Below, in pieces: positions 1-8,673 of a DNA stretch of 64,000 nucleotides. The notes under the pieces were generated by a model, which was given only the letters and a program-made list of their open reading frames with translations, ran no database searches and was not told the origin of the DNA. This DNA comes from Microthrix sp041394405 (GTDB taxonomy: Bacteria > Actinomycetota > Acidimicrobiia > Acidimicrobiales > Microtrichaceae). The DNA is taken from assembly GCA_041394405.1 (NCBI GenBank), contig JAWKIF010000016.1, positions 1-64,000 of the forward strand, written 5' to 3'. A program made the translations under genes and the position numbers. The first letter of the stretch is position 1. Every line of letters starts with the position of its first letter.

Positions 1-37
1 GGGGGCGGGCCGACCGCAGTGGCTCGCCGAGCCGAAC

Positions 38-949
38 CTACTCCTCGGCGGCCAAGAGGGACCAGTACGACCGCCCGGCCGTGTCGTGATCGAGGCGGTG
101 GACCCAACGGAGGGGCCGGGTTGACGCCGGCGGGGCGGTGCGTGATGGCGCGTCCGCTGCGGAGGCGTCCGCAGAGCAGGCACTCGAAGAGGGAGCCGAG
201 CCATCGAGCTGGAGATCGAGGGTCAGGGTGAGCGGCTCGTCGAGGGGGCGCACCAGGGGCAGCGTGGCGATGGTGCCGGCCGGGGTGCCCCGCAGGGGAC
301 CCTCGAAGCGCCACGAGTGCACGTTCCCGGCCCAACCGACGCGGGCCACGACGGAGGCTGTCGTCGACTGATCGGCGGCGCCGGAGGCGCACAGCCAGAG
401 GTTCACCGCAAAGCCGGTGCCGGGTGCCACCCGCCGCAGGGGCGATTCGGGCAGCACGCACACCGGCGCCCAGGTGGGGTCGTGGTCGTTGGTTGGCCAT
501 GGAGCTGAGAACCCCGTACCCGGCCGACCGGCGGACCGGCGAACGACGGTCGCCACTGCGGGATGAATGGGCGCGGCCTCGTCGCCCACCAGCGGTGGCG
601 AGGCGACGAACCGCAGCGAGTTGGGCCACAGCCGATGCCGTCGGGTCAGCCCCTGCGCCGCTCCGGCCGGATCGCCGGCGGGCCAGCGGAGGCTTGCCGC
701 CGGGCCGGCTCCGGGTGGCAGCAGCCGGAGCCCATCGAGCAGGGCCGCCTCGCCCAGCGCCCCAAGCGCGCCGGAGGCGGCCAGCGAGCCGCCGGCCGGG
801 TGCGGTCCCGGCAGCCCGGCAACGTGGGGAACCACCAACGCGTTGGCGCCGAGCCGCGATGCGCGAGCCGTCACGGCCCGGGCGTCGGCGCCGTTCTCGC
901 GGGCCCGTGCCACCTCGGCATCGGTCAGCTCAACGGCGCGGAGGTACAT
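38..949 (-). CDS. Hypothetical protein, 303 aa
   Basis: I do not recognise this protein. It is an uninterrupted 303-codon frame with GC-rich third positions typical of the neighbouring real genes. It begins at an ATG with a purine-rich GGGGGAG stretch about 15 nt upstream. The N-terminal 120 residues are Ala/Gly/Pro rich. The C-terminal half is more structured, with a Trp-containing segment (WRFEGPLRGTP), followed by alternating hydrophobic strands and a final RSYWSLLAAEE. No signal peptide, membrane segment or catalytic motif is apparent. It is transcribed in the same direction as the L,D-transpeptidase gene upstream (about 60 bp gap), so the two may be co-transcribed. Confidence 0.6.
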   Translation of the reverse strand: MYLRAVELTDAEVARARENGADARAVTARASRLGANALVVPHVAGLPGPHPAGGSLAASGALGALGEAALLDGLRLLPPGAGPAASLRWPAGDPAGAAQGLTRRHRLWPNSLRFVASPPLVGDEAAPIHPAVATVVRRSAGRPGTGFSAPWPTNDHDPTWAPVCVLPESPLRRVAPGTGFAVNLWLCASGAADQSTTASVVARVGWAGNVHSWRFEGPLRGTPAGTIATLPLVRPLDEPLTLTLDLQLDGSAPSSSACSADASAADAPSRTAPPASTRPLRWVHRLDHDTAGRSYWSLLAAEE

Positions 950-1010
950 AACTCAGCGGTGACTCCCCCGCCCAAGACGCCCGGGCGGGAAGCGTGGTCG
1001 CCCGGACTGC

Positions 1011-1682
1011 TCAGTACACCCACACCCGGGTGCCCATGCGCCCCCAGCCGGTATTCCACAGGTAGTCGATCTCGGGGTTGGTCAGCCGGACGCAGCCGTG
1101 GCTGGCCGGATAGGCGGGCACCGAGGGCGAGCCATGCAGCGCGATGCCGCCGTTGAAGTACTTGGGTCGCCACAGCTTGCCCAACGGCGAGATGCGGAGG
1201 CCGTTGATCTGGCGGAACAGCCGATAGCTGCCGCGCGGCGTGCGGTGCGACGAATCGCCGGTGGACGAGTTGAAGACCACGTGCACCCTGCCGTTGTTCA
1301 CCAGCTTGACGACCTGGTGTTGTAGGTCCACCTCGATCACGCGGCCGGAGCTGGCCCGCGGTGTCGGACGGCCAACCAGGTTGACGTGGCGAAGGGTGCG
1401 GGGTCCCGCAACGCCGTCCCGACCCAGGCCGTAGTACTTCTGAAACGCCATGACCGCATGGGCGGTGTTGGATCCGTACTGGCCGTCGGGGGCCACGAAG
1501 AAGCCCAGCTGGCTCAGGCGCGTCTGGAGTGCGTGCACGGCTGGGCCGCTGGAGCCGGTGCGGAGGGTCCGGTTGGTGGGCACTGAGGCCTGCTGGCAGG
1601 CCGCACCGAACGCCACGACGAACGCCACGATGGCAAAGGTTCGAAGCCGGGAGGGACGATGGGTTGTGGTTGAAGTCGACAC
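1011..1682 (-). CDS. L,D-transpeptidase lipoprotein with peptidoglycan-binding domain
   Basis: Predicted to make 3-3 cross-links in peptidoglycan, or attach proteins to it, outside the membrane. The chosen GTG start (1682) has AAAGGCGG about 8 nt upstream and gives a 223-aa product with a lipoprotein signal peptide ending in a GAAC lipobox. An upstream ATG at 1772 would add 30 unlikely residues. After the signal comes a PG_binding_1 domain (LRTGSSGPAVHALQTRLSQL; residues about 40-100). The YkuD domain follows, with the catalytic HGSPSV...SHGCVRL motif containing the nucleophilic Cys near the C-terminus. Length and domain order are normal for actinobacterial YkuD proteins. It is divergent from the MoxR ATPase gene. 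Confidence 0.88.
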   Translation of the reverse strand: MSTSTTTHRPSRLRTFAIVAFVVAFGAACQQASVPTNRTLRTGSSGPAVHALQTRLSQLGFFVAPDGQYGSNTAHAVMAFQKYYGLGRDGVAGPRTLRHVNLVGRPTPRASSGRVIEVDLQHQVVKLVNNGRVHVVFNSSTGDSSHRTPRGSYRLFRQINGLRISPLGKLWRPKYFNGGIALHGSPSVPAYPASHGCVRLTNPEIDYLWNTGWGRMGTRVWVY

Positions 1683-1871
1683 CGGAACCGCCTTTGGTGG
1701 GTGAGATGCACGCTCAATTGTTCGGCGAGCTGGGCCCGTCGGGGCACATCGGTTGATCAACCCGATGACCACGGCCCGCGCGTTGTCTCACGCAATGTAG
1801 CGGCTCGGGCGGCTCTCGGCCATGGATGCTCCCGGGCGGCGCGGGCGCTTCGGTCGGGATACCTTGCCCAG

Positions 1872-3350
1872 GTGACTTCACGTGACGGCGCCGCCGAGCC
1901 CACCATCGAGTCAGCCCGACTGGGCCTGGCCCCGGAACCGCCCGAGCATCTGCCCCGCACCTTGGGCGAGTTGCTGGCCTCCGGGTGGACCAGCAGGTCG
2001 GTGGCCGACGAGCTGCGAGCCAACGCAGTGGACCGGCTGCGGGCGGGCGTTCCGCTGGTGCCGGGCGTGATCGGCTACGAGGACACGGTCTTGCCGCAGC
2101 TGGCCAATGCCTTGCTGGCGGGTCACGACCTGATCCTGTTGGGTGAGCGGGGACAGGCCAAGACGCGCATCATCCGCGCCCTCGTGGGGCTGCTGGACGA
2201 ATGGCTGCCCGTCGTAGCCGGCTCCGAGCTGTCCGATGATCCGACGGCGCCGGTGAGCCCCGGGGCGGTGTCCACCGTGGCCGAGGCGGGCGACGACACC
2301 CCCATCGAGTGGCTGCATCGCAGCGATCGCTTTGCCGAGAAGTTGGCAACCCCCGATACGTCCATCGCCGATCTGATCGGCGAGGTGGATCCCATCAAGG
2401 TGGCCGAGGGCCGCCATCTGGACGACGAGGGCACCATTCACTTCGGCCTCGTCCCCCGGGCCAACCGCGGCATCTTCGCCATCAACGAGCTGCCGGATCT
2501 CTCCGAGCGAATTCAGGTGGGTCTCCTGAACGTGCTGGAGGAGCGCGACGTGCAGATCCGCGGCTACCGCATTCGCCTGCCGCTGGACGTCATGTTGATC
2601 GCCTCGGCCAACCCCGAGGACTACACCAACCGGGGCCGCCTCATCACCCCGCTGAAGGACCGTTTCGGTGCCCAGATCCGCACCCACTACCCGCTGGAGG
2701 TGGCGACCGAGGTGGACATTCTCGCCCAGGAGGCCCGTCTTCCGGCGGCCGAGGGTGTCACCGTCACCGTGCCGCGGGCCATGGCCGACGTTGTGGCCAC
2801 CTTCTCCCATCTGGCCCGTCAGTCCTCGCAGGTCTCACAGCGCTCCGGCGTCTCGGTACGCCTGACCGTGACCAACTACGAGACGATGGCCGCCAACGCG
2901 TTGCGCCGGGCCCTGCGCCTGGGCGAGGAGGAGGCGGCGCCCCGGGTGTGCGATCTGGACGCATTGCCGGCCTCCACCATGGGCAAGGTGGAGATCGAGA
3001 GCCTGGAGGAGGGCCGAGGAGGCCAGATCGTCGAGGCGCTGTGGCATCACGCAGTGCTCACGGTCTTTCGCGAGCTGGTGAGCCCGGGCGACCTGGGCCG
3101 GGTGGTGGACGAGGTGGAGCAGCTGGGCTCGGTCGAGGTGGGTGATGAGGTGAGCCTGGCCGAGTTCACCGAGCTGCTCTCGGGAGCACCCGAGCTGACC
3201 AAGGTGGCCGCATCGGTGGCGGGTGACGCCGCCGCGGCGGCGGAGCTGGCCTCCGCCGCCGAGCTGGTGCTGGAGGGTCTACACCTGTCGAAACGCCTCA
3301 ACAAGGACGCATTGGGCGCAGCGACCACCTACACCGGACGCCGGGGCTGA
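1872..3350 (+). CDS. MoxR/ChlI-like AAA+ ATPase
   Basis: A MoxR-type AAA+ ATPase, likely a chaperone that remodels a partner with the VWA protein encoded directly downstream. The Walker A region is LILLGERGQAKTRII, where GERGQAKT is a MoxR-style P-loop. A sensor-like segment VMLIASANPEDYTNRGRLI follows, with RFGAQIRTHYPLE as the arginine-finger region. GTG at 1872 is chosen because the upstream part of the frame reads like non-coding sequence; no strong ribosome site precedes it, so the start is uncertain. The product is 492 aa. The next gene starts 4 nt after the stop. The pair resembles, as I recall, the mycobacterial Rv0958/Rv0959 pair annotated as a possible magnesium chelatase; there is no evidence for chelatase activity here. 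Confidence 0.85.
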   Translation: MTSRDGAAEPTIESARLGLAPEPPEHLPRTLGELLASGWTSRSVADELRANAVDRLRAGVPLVPGVIGYEDTVLPQLANALLAGHDLILLGERGQAKTRIIRALVGLLDEWLPVVAGSELSDDPTAPVSPGAVSTVAEAGDDTPIEWLHRSDRFAEKLATPDTSIADLIGEVDPIKVAEGRHLDDEGTIHFGLVPRANRGIFAINELPDLSERIQVGLLNVLEERDVQIRGYRIRLPLDVMLIASANPEDYTNRGRLITPLKDRFGAQIRTHYPLEVATEVDILAQEARLPAAEGVTVTVPRAMADVVATFSHLARQSSQVSQRSGVSVRLTVTNYETMAANALRRALRLGEEEAAPRVCDLDALPASTMGKVEIESLEEGRGGQIVEALWHHAVLTVFRELVSPGDLGRVVDEVEQLGSVEVGDEVSLAEFTELLSGAPELTKVAASVAGDAAAAAELASAAELVLEGLHLSKRLNKDALGAATTYTGRRG

Positions 3351-3354
3351 CTGC

Positions 3355-5370
3355 GTGTCCTCCCGGCTGCGCTATTCGCCGTGGGACGGCACGCAGGTGG
3401 GCTTTGATGTCGACGCGCTGGACATCATGGAGGAACTCACCGACGACCTGCTGTACTCCGGCGACGTCAACGCCGCCCTGCGGAGGCTGCTGAACGAGGG
3501 CATGACCGACCGGGACGGTCGTCGTCTGGAGGGTCTGGCCGAGCTGCTGGAGCGGCTGAAGCAACGTCGCGAGGAGCTGCTGGCCCAATCCGACGTTGGC
3601 TCGGCGGTCGAGGGCATCGGGGAGGAGCTGGCGGCCATCACCGACCTGGAACGGGCTGAGATGGACCGCCAGGAGGCCGCCGCCCGGGCGTCCGGAGACG
3701 AGGAGTGGGTTCGTGCTGCGGAGGAGGCGTTCACGAACAAGCGCTTCGATCTCGACCTCATGCCCCCGGACCTGGCCGGTCAGATGAAGGCGCTGGACGG
3801 CTACGACTTCACCTCGAGCGAGGCTCAGGAACGCTTTGACCAGCTGAGCGAGCAGCTGCGTTCCCAGCTCCTGGACAACGCCTTCGGCCAGATGAGCGAT
3901 GCCATGGCCAACATGTCGCCGGAGGAGCTGGCCCGCAACCGGGACATGATGGCCGAGCTCAACCAGATGCTGGAGGACCGTGCGGCCGGCGCCGAACCCG
4001 ACTTCGAGGGGTTCATGGAGCGCTACGGCGACATGTTCCCGGAGAACCCCTCCGATCTGGACGAGCTTCTGGAGGCGCTGGCGCGACGCATGGCCGCAGC
4101 CCAGGCGCTGATGAACTCACTGTCGCCCGAGCAGCGCGCCGAGCTGGCTGCGCTGTCGGAACAGCTGATGGGCGACATGGGCCTGAACTTCGAGATGTCG
4201 CGCCTAGCGGCCAATCTGCGCCAGGCGTTTCCCGATGCCGGCTGGTCGAACCGCTACGACACCTCGGGTATCGACCCGCTGGATCTGGGCGAGGCATCGC
4301 AGCTGATGGCCGAGCTGGGCGACCTGGACTCGCTGCGCGGCCTGTTGCGCTCGGCGGCCGCCCCCGGTGCGCTCGACGAGGTTGACCTCGACCGGCTGGC
4401 CGAGCTGATGGGCCCCGAGTCTGCCGAGCAGGTGAGCCGCCTGGCCGAGTTGGCCCGCACGTTGAACGAGGCCGGGTTGGTCGATCAACGCGATGGCCGG
4501 CTGGAGCTCACGCCGGCGGGGCTGCGCCGCCTGGGTCAGGACGCCCTCGCCCAGGTGTTCCGACAGCTCCGCAGCGACCAGCTGGGCACCCACGAACACC
4601 CCGACGTGGGCGTGGGGCACGAGCCCGCCTACGTCACACGCCCTTGGGAGTGGGGCGACCCGTTCCGGGTGGACCTGCACCGCACCGTGCGCAACGCCGT
4701 ACTGCGGGAGGCCGCCGAGGGTCAACCGCCCAACGGCAGCGTGAGGTTGTCGCCGGATGACTTCGAGATCGGCGAGACCGAACACCAGGTGCGGGCCGCC
4801 ACGGTGTTGATGCTGGATCTGTCCCTGTCCATGCCCATGCGGGACTATTTCCTGCCCGCCAAGCGGGTGGCCATGGCGCTCTATGGCCTCATCTCCATGC
4901 AGTACCCGCGTGATTACCTGGGGATCGTGGGGTTTGCGAAGCTGGCCCGGGCGCTCAGCCCCGCACAGCTGCCGGAGGCCACCTGGGACCTGGGCATGGG
5001 CACCAACATGGCTCATGGCTTTGCGCTCGCCAGGCAAATGCTGGCCCACGAGCAGGGGACCCGCCAGATTCTGATGGTGACCGATGGCGAACCGACCGCC
5101 CACATCGACCGCTTCGGCGAGGCCCAGTTCAGCTATCCGCCCACCCGCGAGACCGTCGATGCCACGCTGGCGGAGGTGGGACGTTGTACCCAGGCCGGCA
5201 TTCGCATCAACACGTTCATGCTGGAGCCCGACGGCGGTCTCGCCCGATTCGTGGAGCGCATCAGCGCCCTCAACGGCGGCAGGGCGTTCTTTGCCGATCC
5301 CAGCAATCTGGGGGAGTTTGTCCTGGTGGACTTCGTGGAACAGCGCCGGATGCGGCTGCATCGTCGGTAG
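3355..5370 (+). CDS. VWA-domain protein, partner of MoxR ATPase
   Basis: A 671-aa protein whose C-terminal third is a von Willebrand factor A domain. The MIDAS elements are visible: DLSLS near residue 490, GTNM further on, and the TDGEP loop. The N-terminal two thirds is acidic and helix-rich (repeated ELLERLKQRREELL-type segments), probably a scaffold region. The GTG start at 3355 lies 4 nt after the stop of the ATPase gene, indicating translational coupling. In MoxR-VWA pairs the ATPase usually acts on metal-dependent assembly of client complexes, but the client is unknown here. There is no signal peptide, so it is predicted cytoplasmic. Confidence 0.85.
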   Translation: MSSRLRYSPWDGTQVGFDVDALDIMEELTDDLLYSGDVNAALRRLLNEGMTDRDGRRLEGLAELLERLKQRREELLAQSDVGSAVEGIGEELAAITDLERAEMDRQEAAARASGDEEWVRAAEEAFTNKRFDLDLMPPDLAGQMKALDGYDFTSSEAQERFDQLSEQLRSQLLDNAFGQMSDAMANMSPEELARNRDMMAELNQMLEDRAAGAEPDFEGFMERYGDMFPENPSDLDELLEALARRMAAAQALMNSLSPEQRAELAALSEQLMGDMGLNFEMSRLAANLRQAFPDAGWSNRYDTSGIDPLDLGEASQLMAELGDLDSLRGLLRSAAAPGALDEVDLDRLAELMGPESAEQVSRLAELARTLNEAGLVDQRDGRLELTPAGLRRLGQDALAQVFRQLRSDQLGTHEHPDVGVGHEPAYVTRPWEWGDPFRVDLHRTVRNAVLREAAEGQPPNGSVRLSPDDFEIGETEHQVRAATVLMLDLSLSMPMRDYFLPAKRVAMALYGLISMQYPRDYLGIVGFAKLARALSPAQLPEATWDLGMGTNMAHGFALARQMLAHEQGTRQILMVTDGEPTAHIDRFGEAQFSYPPTRETVDATLAEVGRCTQAGIRINTFMLEPDGGLARFVERISALNGGRAFFADPSNLGEFVLVDFVEQRRMRLHRR

Positions 5371-5467
5371 CGCCGACACCGACCCGCCGGTCGCCAACGC
5401 GTGAGTTGCCGGTCACGTAGCGTAGGAATCCGCCACGGAAGTGAACTCGGCATTGCGTTGAGGGGCT

Positions 5468-5493
5468 CGGTGTGGGCAGAATAAACCACACCG
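5468..5493. promoter_or_regulatory. Inverted repeat upstream of whiB
   Basis: Perfect 8-bp arms CGGTGTGG and CCACACCG are separated by the 10-bp AT-rich spacer GCAGAATAAA. The element lies 121 bp before the whiB start and 98 bp after the VWA gene stop, in the only intergenic gap of this block (5371-5613). It could be an operator in the whiB promoter. A weak terminator for the upstream operon is the alternative, but no T-run follows. AT-rich TGTAATTACATG just downstream may belong to the promoter. Confidence 0.4.
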
Positions 5494-5613
5494 CTGTAAT
5501 TACATGCGTGTCTCACTTGGAGTGGGGACGTGGCACCGGTCCAGTCGGAGCACCTCCGGGGTGTTGCTTCGAGGGTCGCATCGGAGCCGCCACCTGCCGC
5601 CGGGGGGAGGGAC

Positions 5614-5922
5614 ATGGCTGGAGGCCCCGAACCAATGGATCACGAAGCGACCCACGAGCCCGAGGAAGCCAGTTGGCAGATGGAAGCCAACTGCCTCGGG
5701 GTCGACCCCGACCTGTTCTTTCCCGAACGCGGAGCCTCGACCAAGGAGGCCAAGGGCGTGTGCCGGGGCTGCGTGGTGCGCGAGGACTGCTTGGAGTTCG
5801 CCCTCCAGAACGGCGAGAAGTTCGGGATCTGGGGCGGGTTGAGCGAGCGTGAGCGTCGCCGCATTCGCCGCCAGCGGGCACTGGCCCGGGCCGCCAAGCG
5901 GGACGATTCCCAGACCGCCTGA
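5614..5922 (+). CDS. whiB: WhiB-family transcriptional regulator
   Basis: A small iron-sulfur transcription factor of the Wbl family, unique to actinobacteria and their phages. The four cluster-binding cysteines are present: one in NCLGVDPDLFFP and three in VCRGCVVREDC. They are followed by the GIWGG turn and the basic tail SERERRRIRRQR. The ATG at 5614 follows GGGGGGAGG by only 3 nt. An ATG at 5635, with GGAGG 10 nt upstream, is an equally good start and would shorten the protein by 7 residues. A second, divergent whiB lies 1 kb away. An inverted repeat sits in the upstream gap. Confidence 0.92.
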   Translation: MAGGPEPMDHEATHEPEEASWQMEANCLGVDPDLFFPERGASTKEAKGVCRGCVVREDCLEFALQNGEKFGIWGGLSERERRRIRRQRALARAAKRDDSQTA

Positions 5923-6027
5923 GGGCGACTCACCCAACCGTCGGCCGGCGGGTCGCCACGGCGTGTCCGGTGCGCGCAGATCGGCGGCCACCACCAGGCC
6001 AACCCCAGTCGGGAGCCCTGGGTGCGC

Positions 6028-6642
6028 TCAAGCCCGCCCCTGCACTCCGTCGGGGGTGACCACCAGGTGCATGGGTACGTCCCAGGGCTGGACGTCGAGG
6101 TCATCCACGAGCTGGAAGGAATGGGCGACGCCCACCAGCAGCGGACCGGGGGCGTCGAAACGTGAGAGTCCGGCGAGCAGCCGGTCGTACCACCCGGCGC
6201 CGTTGCCCAGCCGGTTGCCGCTGCGGTCGAAGGCCAACGCCGGCACCAGGATGAGGCCATGGTCGGTGGCGTCCACCGCTGCCGACCCATCGGCCGGGTA
6301 GCGCAGGTGCCGCCAGGCCACGGCCAACTCCGTGTCGTCGCTCCACGCCAGCAACCGGGGGACGGCGGCGGGGTGGCCGGGCAGTGTGCGGCCGTGGGGC
6401 GCGGCGAGTCGGCGAACATCGGGTTCACCCCGCACGGGCCAGTACACCGCCACGGGCCCACGCTGGGCGGCGGCGACGATGGCGGGCTCGTCGTGCAGCG
6501 CGTCGAGGATGGCCGTGGAGGCCGAGGCAACTCGGTCGACGGGCAACGCCCGGCGTCGTTCGATCAGCCGCCGCCGCAGTCGAGTGCGTTGCTCGGAGGG
6601 GCCCGAGGCGGCCCGTGCGTCGTCCACGGGTAGGATCATCAC
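6028..6642 (-). CDS. 5-formyltetrahydrofolate cyclo-ligase
   Basis: Predicted to convert 5-formyl-THF to 5,10-methenyl-THF using ATP, salvaging folate in the cytoplasm. The 204-aa length matches the family. The C-terminal signature is visible: LILVPALAFDRSGNRLGNG followed by AGWYDRLL, corresponding to the conserved GxGxGYYDR loop. An N-terminal basic segment (RTRLRRRLIERRRAL) matches the usual start of the family. Translation begins at GTG 6642 or ATG 6639, immediately beside the divergent tatA start codon, leaving no intergenic DNA. If a leaderless or internal promoter is used, an in-frame GTG at 6627 is another possible start. Confidence 0.9.
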   Translation of the reverse strand: MMILPVDDARAASGPSEQRTRLRRRLIERRRALPVDRVASASTAILDALHDEPAIVAAAQRGPVAVYWPVRGEPDVRRLAAPHGRTLPGHPAAVPRLLAWSDDTELAVAWRHLRYPADGSAAVDATDHGLILVPALAFDRSGNRLGNGAGWYDRLLAGLSRFDAPGPLLVGVAHSFQLVDDLDVQPWDVPMHLVVTPDGVQGRA

Positions 6643-6804
6643 ATGAACGAATGGGTATGGGTCATCCTGATTGCCGCGGTCGTACTTGGCGGATCGCAGA
6701 TCCCCAAGCTGGCCCGCAACCTCGGTCGAGCGCAGAACGAGTTCAAGCGTGGCTTGGATGAGGGCAAGGCTGACGTCGACGACGGGTCAACCAGCGACAG
6801 CTAG
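6643..6804 (+). CDS. tatA: Sec-independent protein translocase subunit TatA/TatE
   Basis: A 53-aa membrane protein of the twin-arginine translocase, which exports folded proteins. It begins MNEWVWVILIAAVVLGGSQI, a short N-terminal membrane helix. The hinge and amphipathic helix PKLARNLGRAQNEFKRG follow, characteristic of TatA/E, with an acidic tail. It is short compared with typical 60-90 aa TatA proteins. The ATG lies directly next to the start of the divergent cyclo-ligase gene, so its promoter must lie inside that gene or it is leaderless. No tatB or tatC is in the window. A strong hairpin follows the stop codon. Confidence 0.85.
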   Translation: MNEWVWVILIAAVVLGGSQIPKLARNLGRAQNEFKRGLDEGKADVDDGSTSDS

Positions 6805-6807
6805 GCG

Positions 6808-6844
6808 CGGTACACCGCCGACGCAGCGCGCCGACGGTGTACCG
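6808..6844. terminator. Hairpin between convergent tatA and whiB
   Basis: Perfect 10-bp arms CGGTACACCG and CGGTGTACCG with a 17-nt loop, starting 3 nt after the tatA stop and 53 nt before the end of the convergent whiB gene. No U-tract follows, as is common in high-GC actinobacteria. It probably acts in both directions. Confidence 0.65.
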
Positions 6845-6896
6845 GGTTGGGGACGAGTTGGTTTGGCGGGGGACTTGAGCTTCGGGGGAAGGCGTC

Positions 6897-7154
6897 TCAG
6901 CCGACCGAGACCGGGGTGGCCACGGATCGGCGCTTGAGAATGCGCCGACGCTCACGCTCGGAGGTTCCGCCCCAGACGCCGTGGTCGATCCGGTTCACCA
7001 GGGCGTACTCAAGGCACACCTGGCGAACGGGGCAGTCGGTGCACACCTTCTTGGCGACCTCGACTCCGACACCGTCGCTGGGGAAGAACAGACCGGGCGG
7101 CTGCTCGACGCAGTTGCCTTCGTCCATCCACTCGCTGTCCATCTTGGACTTCAT
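6897..7154 (-). CDS. whiB: WhiB-family transcriptional regulator (second copy)
   Basis: An 85-aa Wbl protein. It has the four cysteines (NCVEQPPGLFFP, VCTDCPVRQVC), the GVWGG turn and the basic tail SERERRRILKRR. The N-terminus MDSEWMDEGNC resembles the short WhiB1/WhiB2 type. ATG 7154 and ATG 7142 are both possible starts. It diverges from the HtrA-like protease gene, with a 176-bp gap containing a perfect 14-bp palindrome. It is about 50% identical to the other whiB product by eye, so the two are paralogues rather than a recent duplication. Confidence 0.93.
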   Translation of the reverse strand: MKSKMDSEWMDEGNCVEQPPGLFFPSDGVGVEVAKKVCTDCPVRQVCLEYALVNRIDHGVWGGTSERERRRILKRRSVATPVSVG

Positions 7155-7251
7155 GGTTTCTACAACTACCAGTGCGCTGGTTTGTTCCCAAGCGTCCCCG
7201 CTGAGAGGTCACTTGGACTGAGAGCGGGCACAGTGCGTCGGCCTGCCGGCT

Positions 7252-7265
7252 GATCCGATCGGATC
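7252..7265. promoter_or_regulatory. Palindrome GATCCGATCGGATC in divergent promoter region
   Basis: A perfect 14-bp palindrome in the gap between the divergent whiB (start 7154) and HtrA-like protease gene (start 7331). Its position suits an operator acting on one or both genes. The protein that binds it is unknown. Confidence 0.35.
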
Positions 7266-7330
7266 TTCGGCGACGAAAACGCGACGGGGTGGTTGGCCAA
7301 GCCCCCGGTGAGGACGCATGCTGGTGTGCC

Positions 7331-8596
7331 ATGGACCCTAGAGAACCCGAGAGCGGGTCCCCCGCCGCGTCGAACCAGGAGGCGGTTCCCCACTTTGTTC
7401 CGGCGCCGCCACCGCCCCGCCCGGGCGACGTTGGCCAGGGCGCCCAGGGCCCACCGCTGTTCGACCCGGCCACACCGCCGTTGGGCGGGTCCCCTGCCGG
7501 GCACCGGCCGCCGCCGACGGTCTCCGACGGTGGCTGGCGGACCGCCGCCCGGGGCGGCGTGGTGGGCGCCCTGGTGGCATCGCTGCTGTTTGGCGCCCTG
7601 TTTCTGCTGGCGCCCCGGCGCGAGATCACCGAGGTGCGGCCCGCCGATGAGCTGCGGCGCGATGCCCTCAACCTGGGCGCGCTGCTTGAGTTGGTGCGCC
7701 CCAGCGTGGTGGCGGTGAACACCGGCCAGCGTTCGGGCGAGGAGATGTTCGGAGGTGAGGGTTCTGGTGTCGTGCTGTCCGAGGATGGCCTGGTGCTGAC
7801 CAACGCCCATGTGGTTTCCGGCGCACCGGCCATCAGCGTTGACCTGGCCGACGGACGTTCCCGTCCCGCCACGTTGGTGGGCAGCTTCCCCGAACGAGAC
7901 GTGGCGGTGATCCAGATGCAGAATCTGGATTCGCCGGTGGTCCCGGCGCCGCTGGGCAGCTCGGCCGACCTGAAGGTGGGCGACGAGGTGGTGGCCATCG
8001 GCAATGCGCTGGGCCTCGGCGAGGACCCGAGCGTCACCACCGGCATCGTGTCGGCCAAGGGCCGCAGCATCGAGGGTCCGCGCGGCCGTCTCAGCGACCT
8101 CATTCAGACCGATGCGGCCATCAACCCGGGCAACTCCGGCGGGCCGCTGCTGGACGTGTCGGGCAACGTGGTGGGGATCAACACCGCGTTTGCCGCCAAT
8201 TCCCAGAACATCAGCTTCGCATTGGAGATCGACTCGGTGATGCCCTACGTGGAGGACATCGAGGCGGGCGACAGCCCGGTGACGGCCAACAGCCCGTTCC
8301 TCGGCGTGCGCACCCAGGATGTGGGCGATCTGCCGGAGGACATCCGCGTCAACTTCGAGGTGGACGAGACCGAGGGCGCCTTTGTGATCTCGGTGGTGCC
8401 CGATTCGGGAGCCCAACAGACCGGCCTGCTCAAGGGCGACGTCATCGTCGAGCTTGACGGTCAGCCGGTCGCCACCTCGGGCGACGTGGGGGAGTTGGTG
8501 GCCGACTCCAAGCCTGGCGAGAAGCTGGCGGTCACCTACATTCGCGCCGGCGAGCGACGCGAGGCGGAGGTAACGATGGGGCGGGTGGGCGGCTGA
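7331..8596 (+). CDS. HtrA/DegP-like trypsin-type serine protease with PDZ domain
   Basis: A membrane-anchored envelope protease of family S1C, predicted to degrade or refold damaged exported proteins. ATG 7331 gives 421 aa. A Pro-rich cytoplasmic N-terminus (about 80 residues) is followed by one membrane helix (GGVVGALVASLLFGALFLLA). The protease domain has the catalytic triad His160 (TNAHV), Asp190 (RDVAVI) and Ser269 (GNSGGP). A C-terminal PDZ domain is marked by GLLKGDVIVELDGQPV. All catalytic residues are intact. An in-frame start at 7289 is less likely because the extra residues look like shadow sequence. Confidence 0.93.
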   Translation: MDPREPESGSPAASNQEAVPHFVPAPPPPRPGDVGQGAQGPPLFDPATPPLGGSPAGHRPPPTVSDGGWRTAARGGVVGALVASLLFGALFLLAPRREITEVRPADELRRDALNLGALLELVRPSVVAVNTGQRSGEEMFGGEGSGVVLSEDGLVLTNAHVVSGAPAISVDLADGRSRPATLVGSFPERDVAVIQMQNLDSPVVPAPLGSSADLKVGDEVVAIGNALGLGEDPSVTTGIVSAKGRSIEGPRGRLSDLIQTDAAINPGNSGGPLLDVSGNVVGINTAFAANSQNISFALEIDSVMPYVEDIEAGDSPVTANSPFLGVRTQDVGDLPEDIRVNFEVDETEGAFVISVVPDSGAQQTGLLKGDVIVELDGQPVATSGDVGELVADSKPGEKLAVTYIRAGERREAEVTMGRVGG

Positions 8597-8673
8597 GTCG
8601 AGCCCCCGACCGCAGCCGGTAACATGACCCATTCCGACTCGCCAACGAGCGCATCACGAACTTTGGAGCCGAC

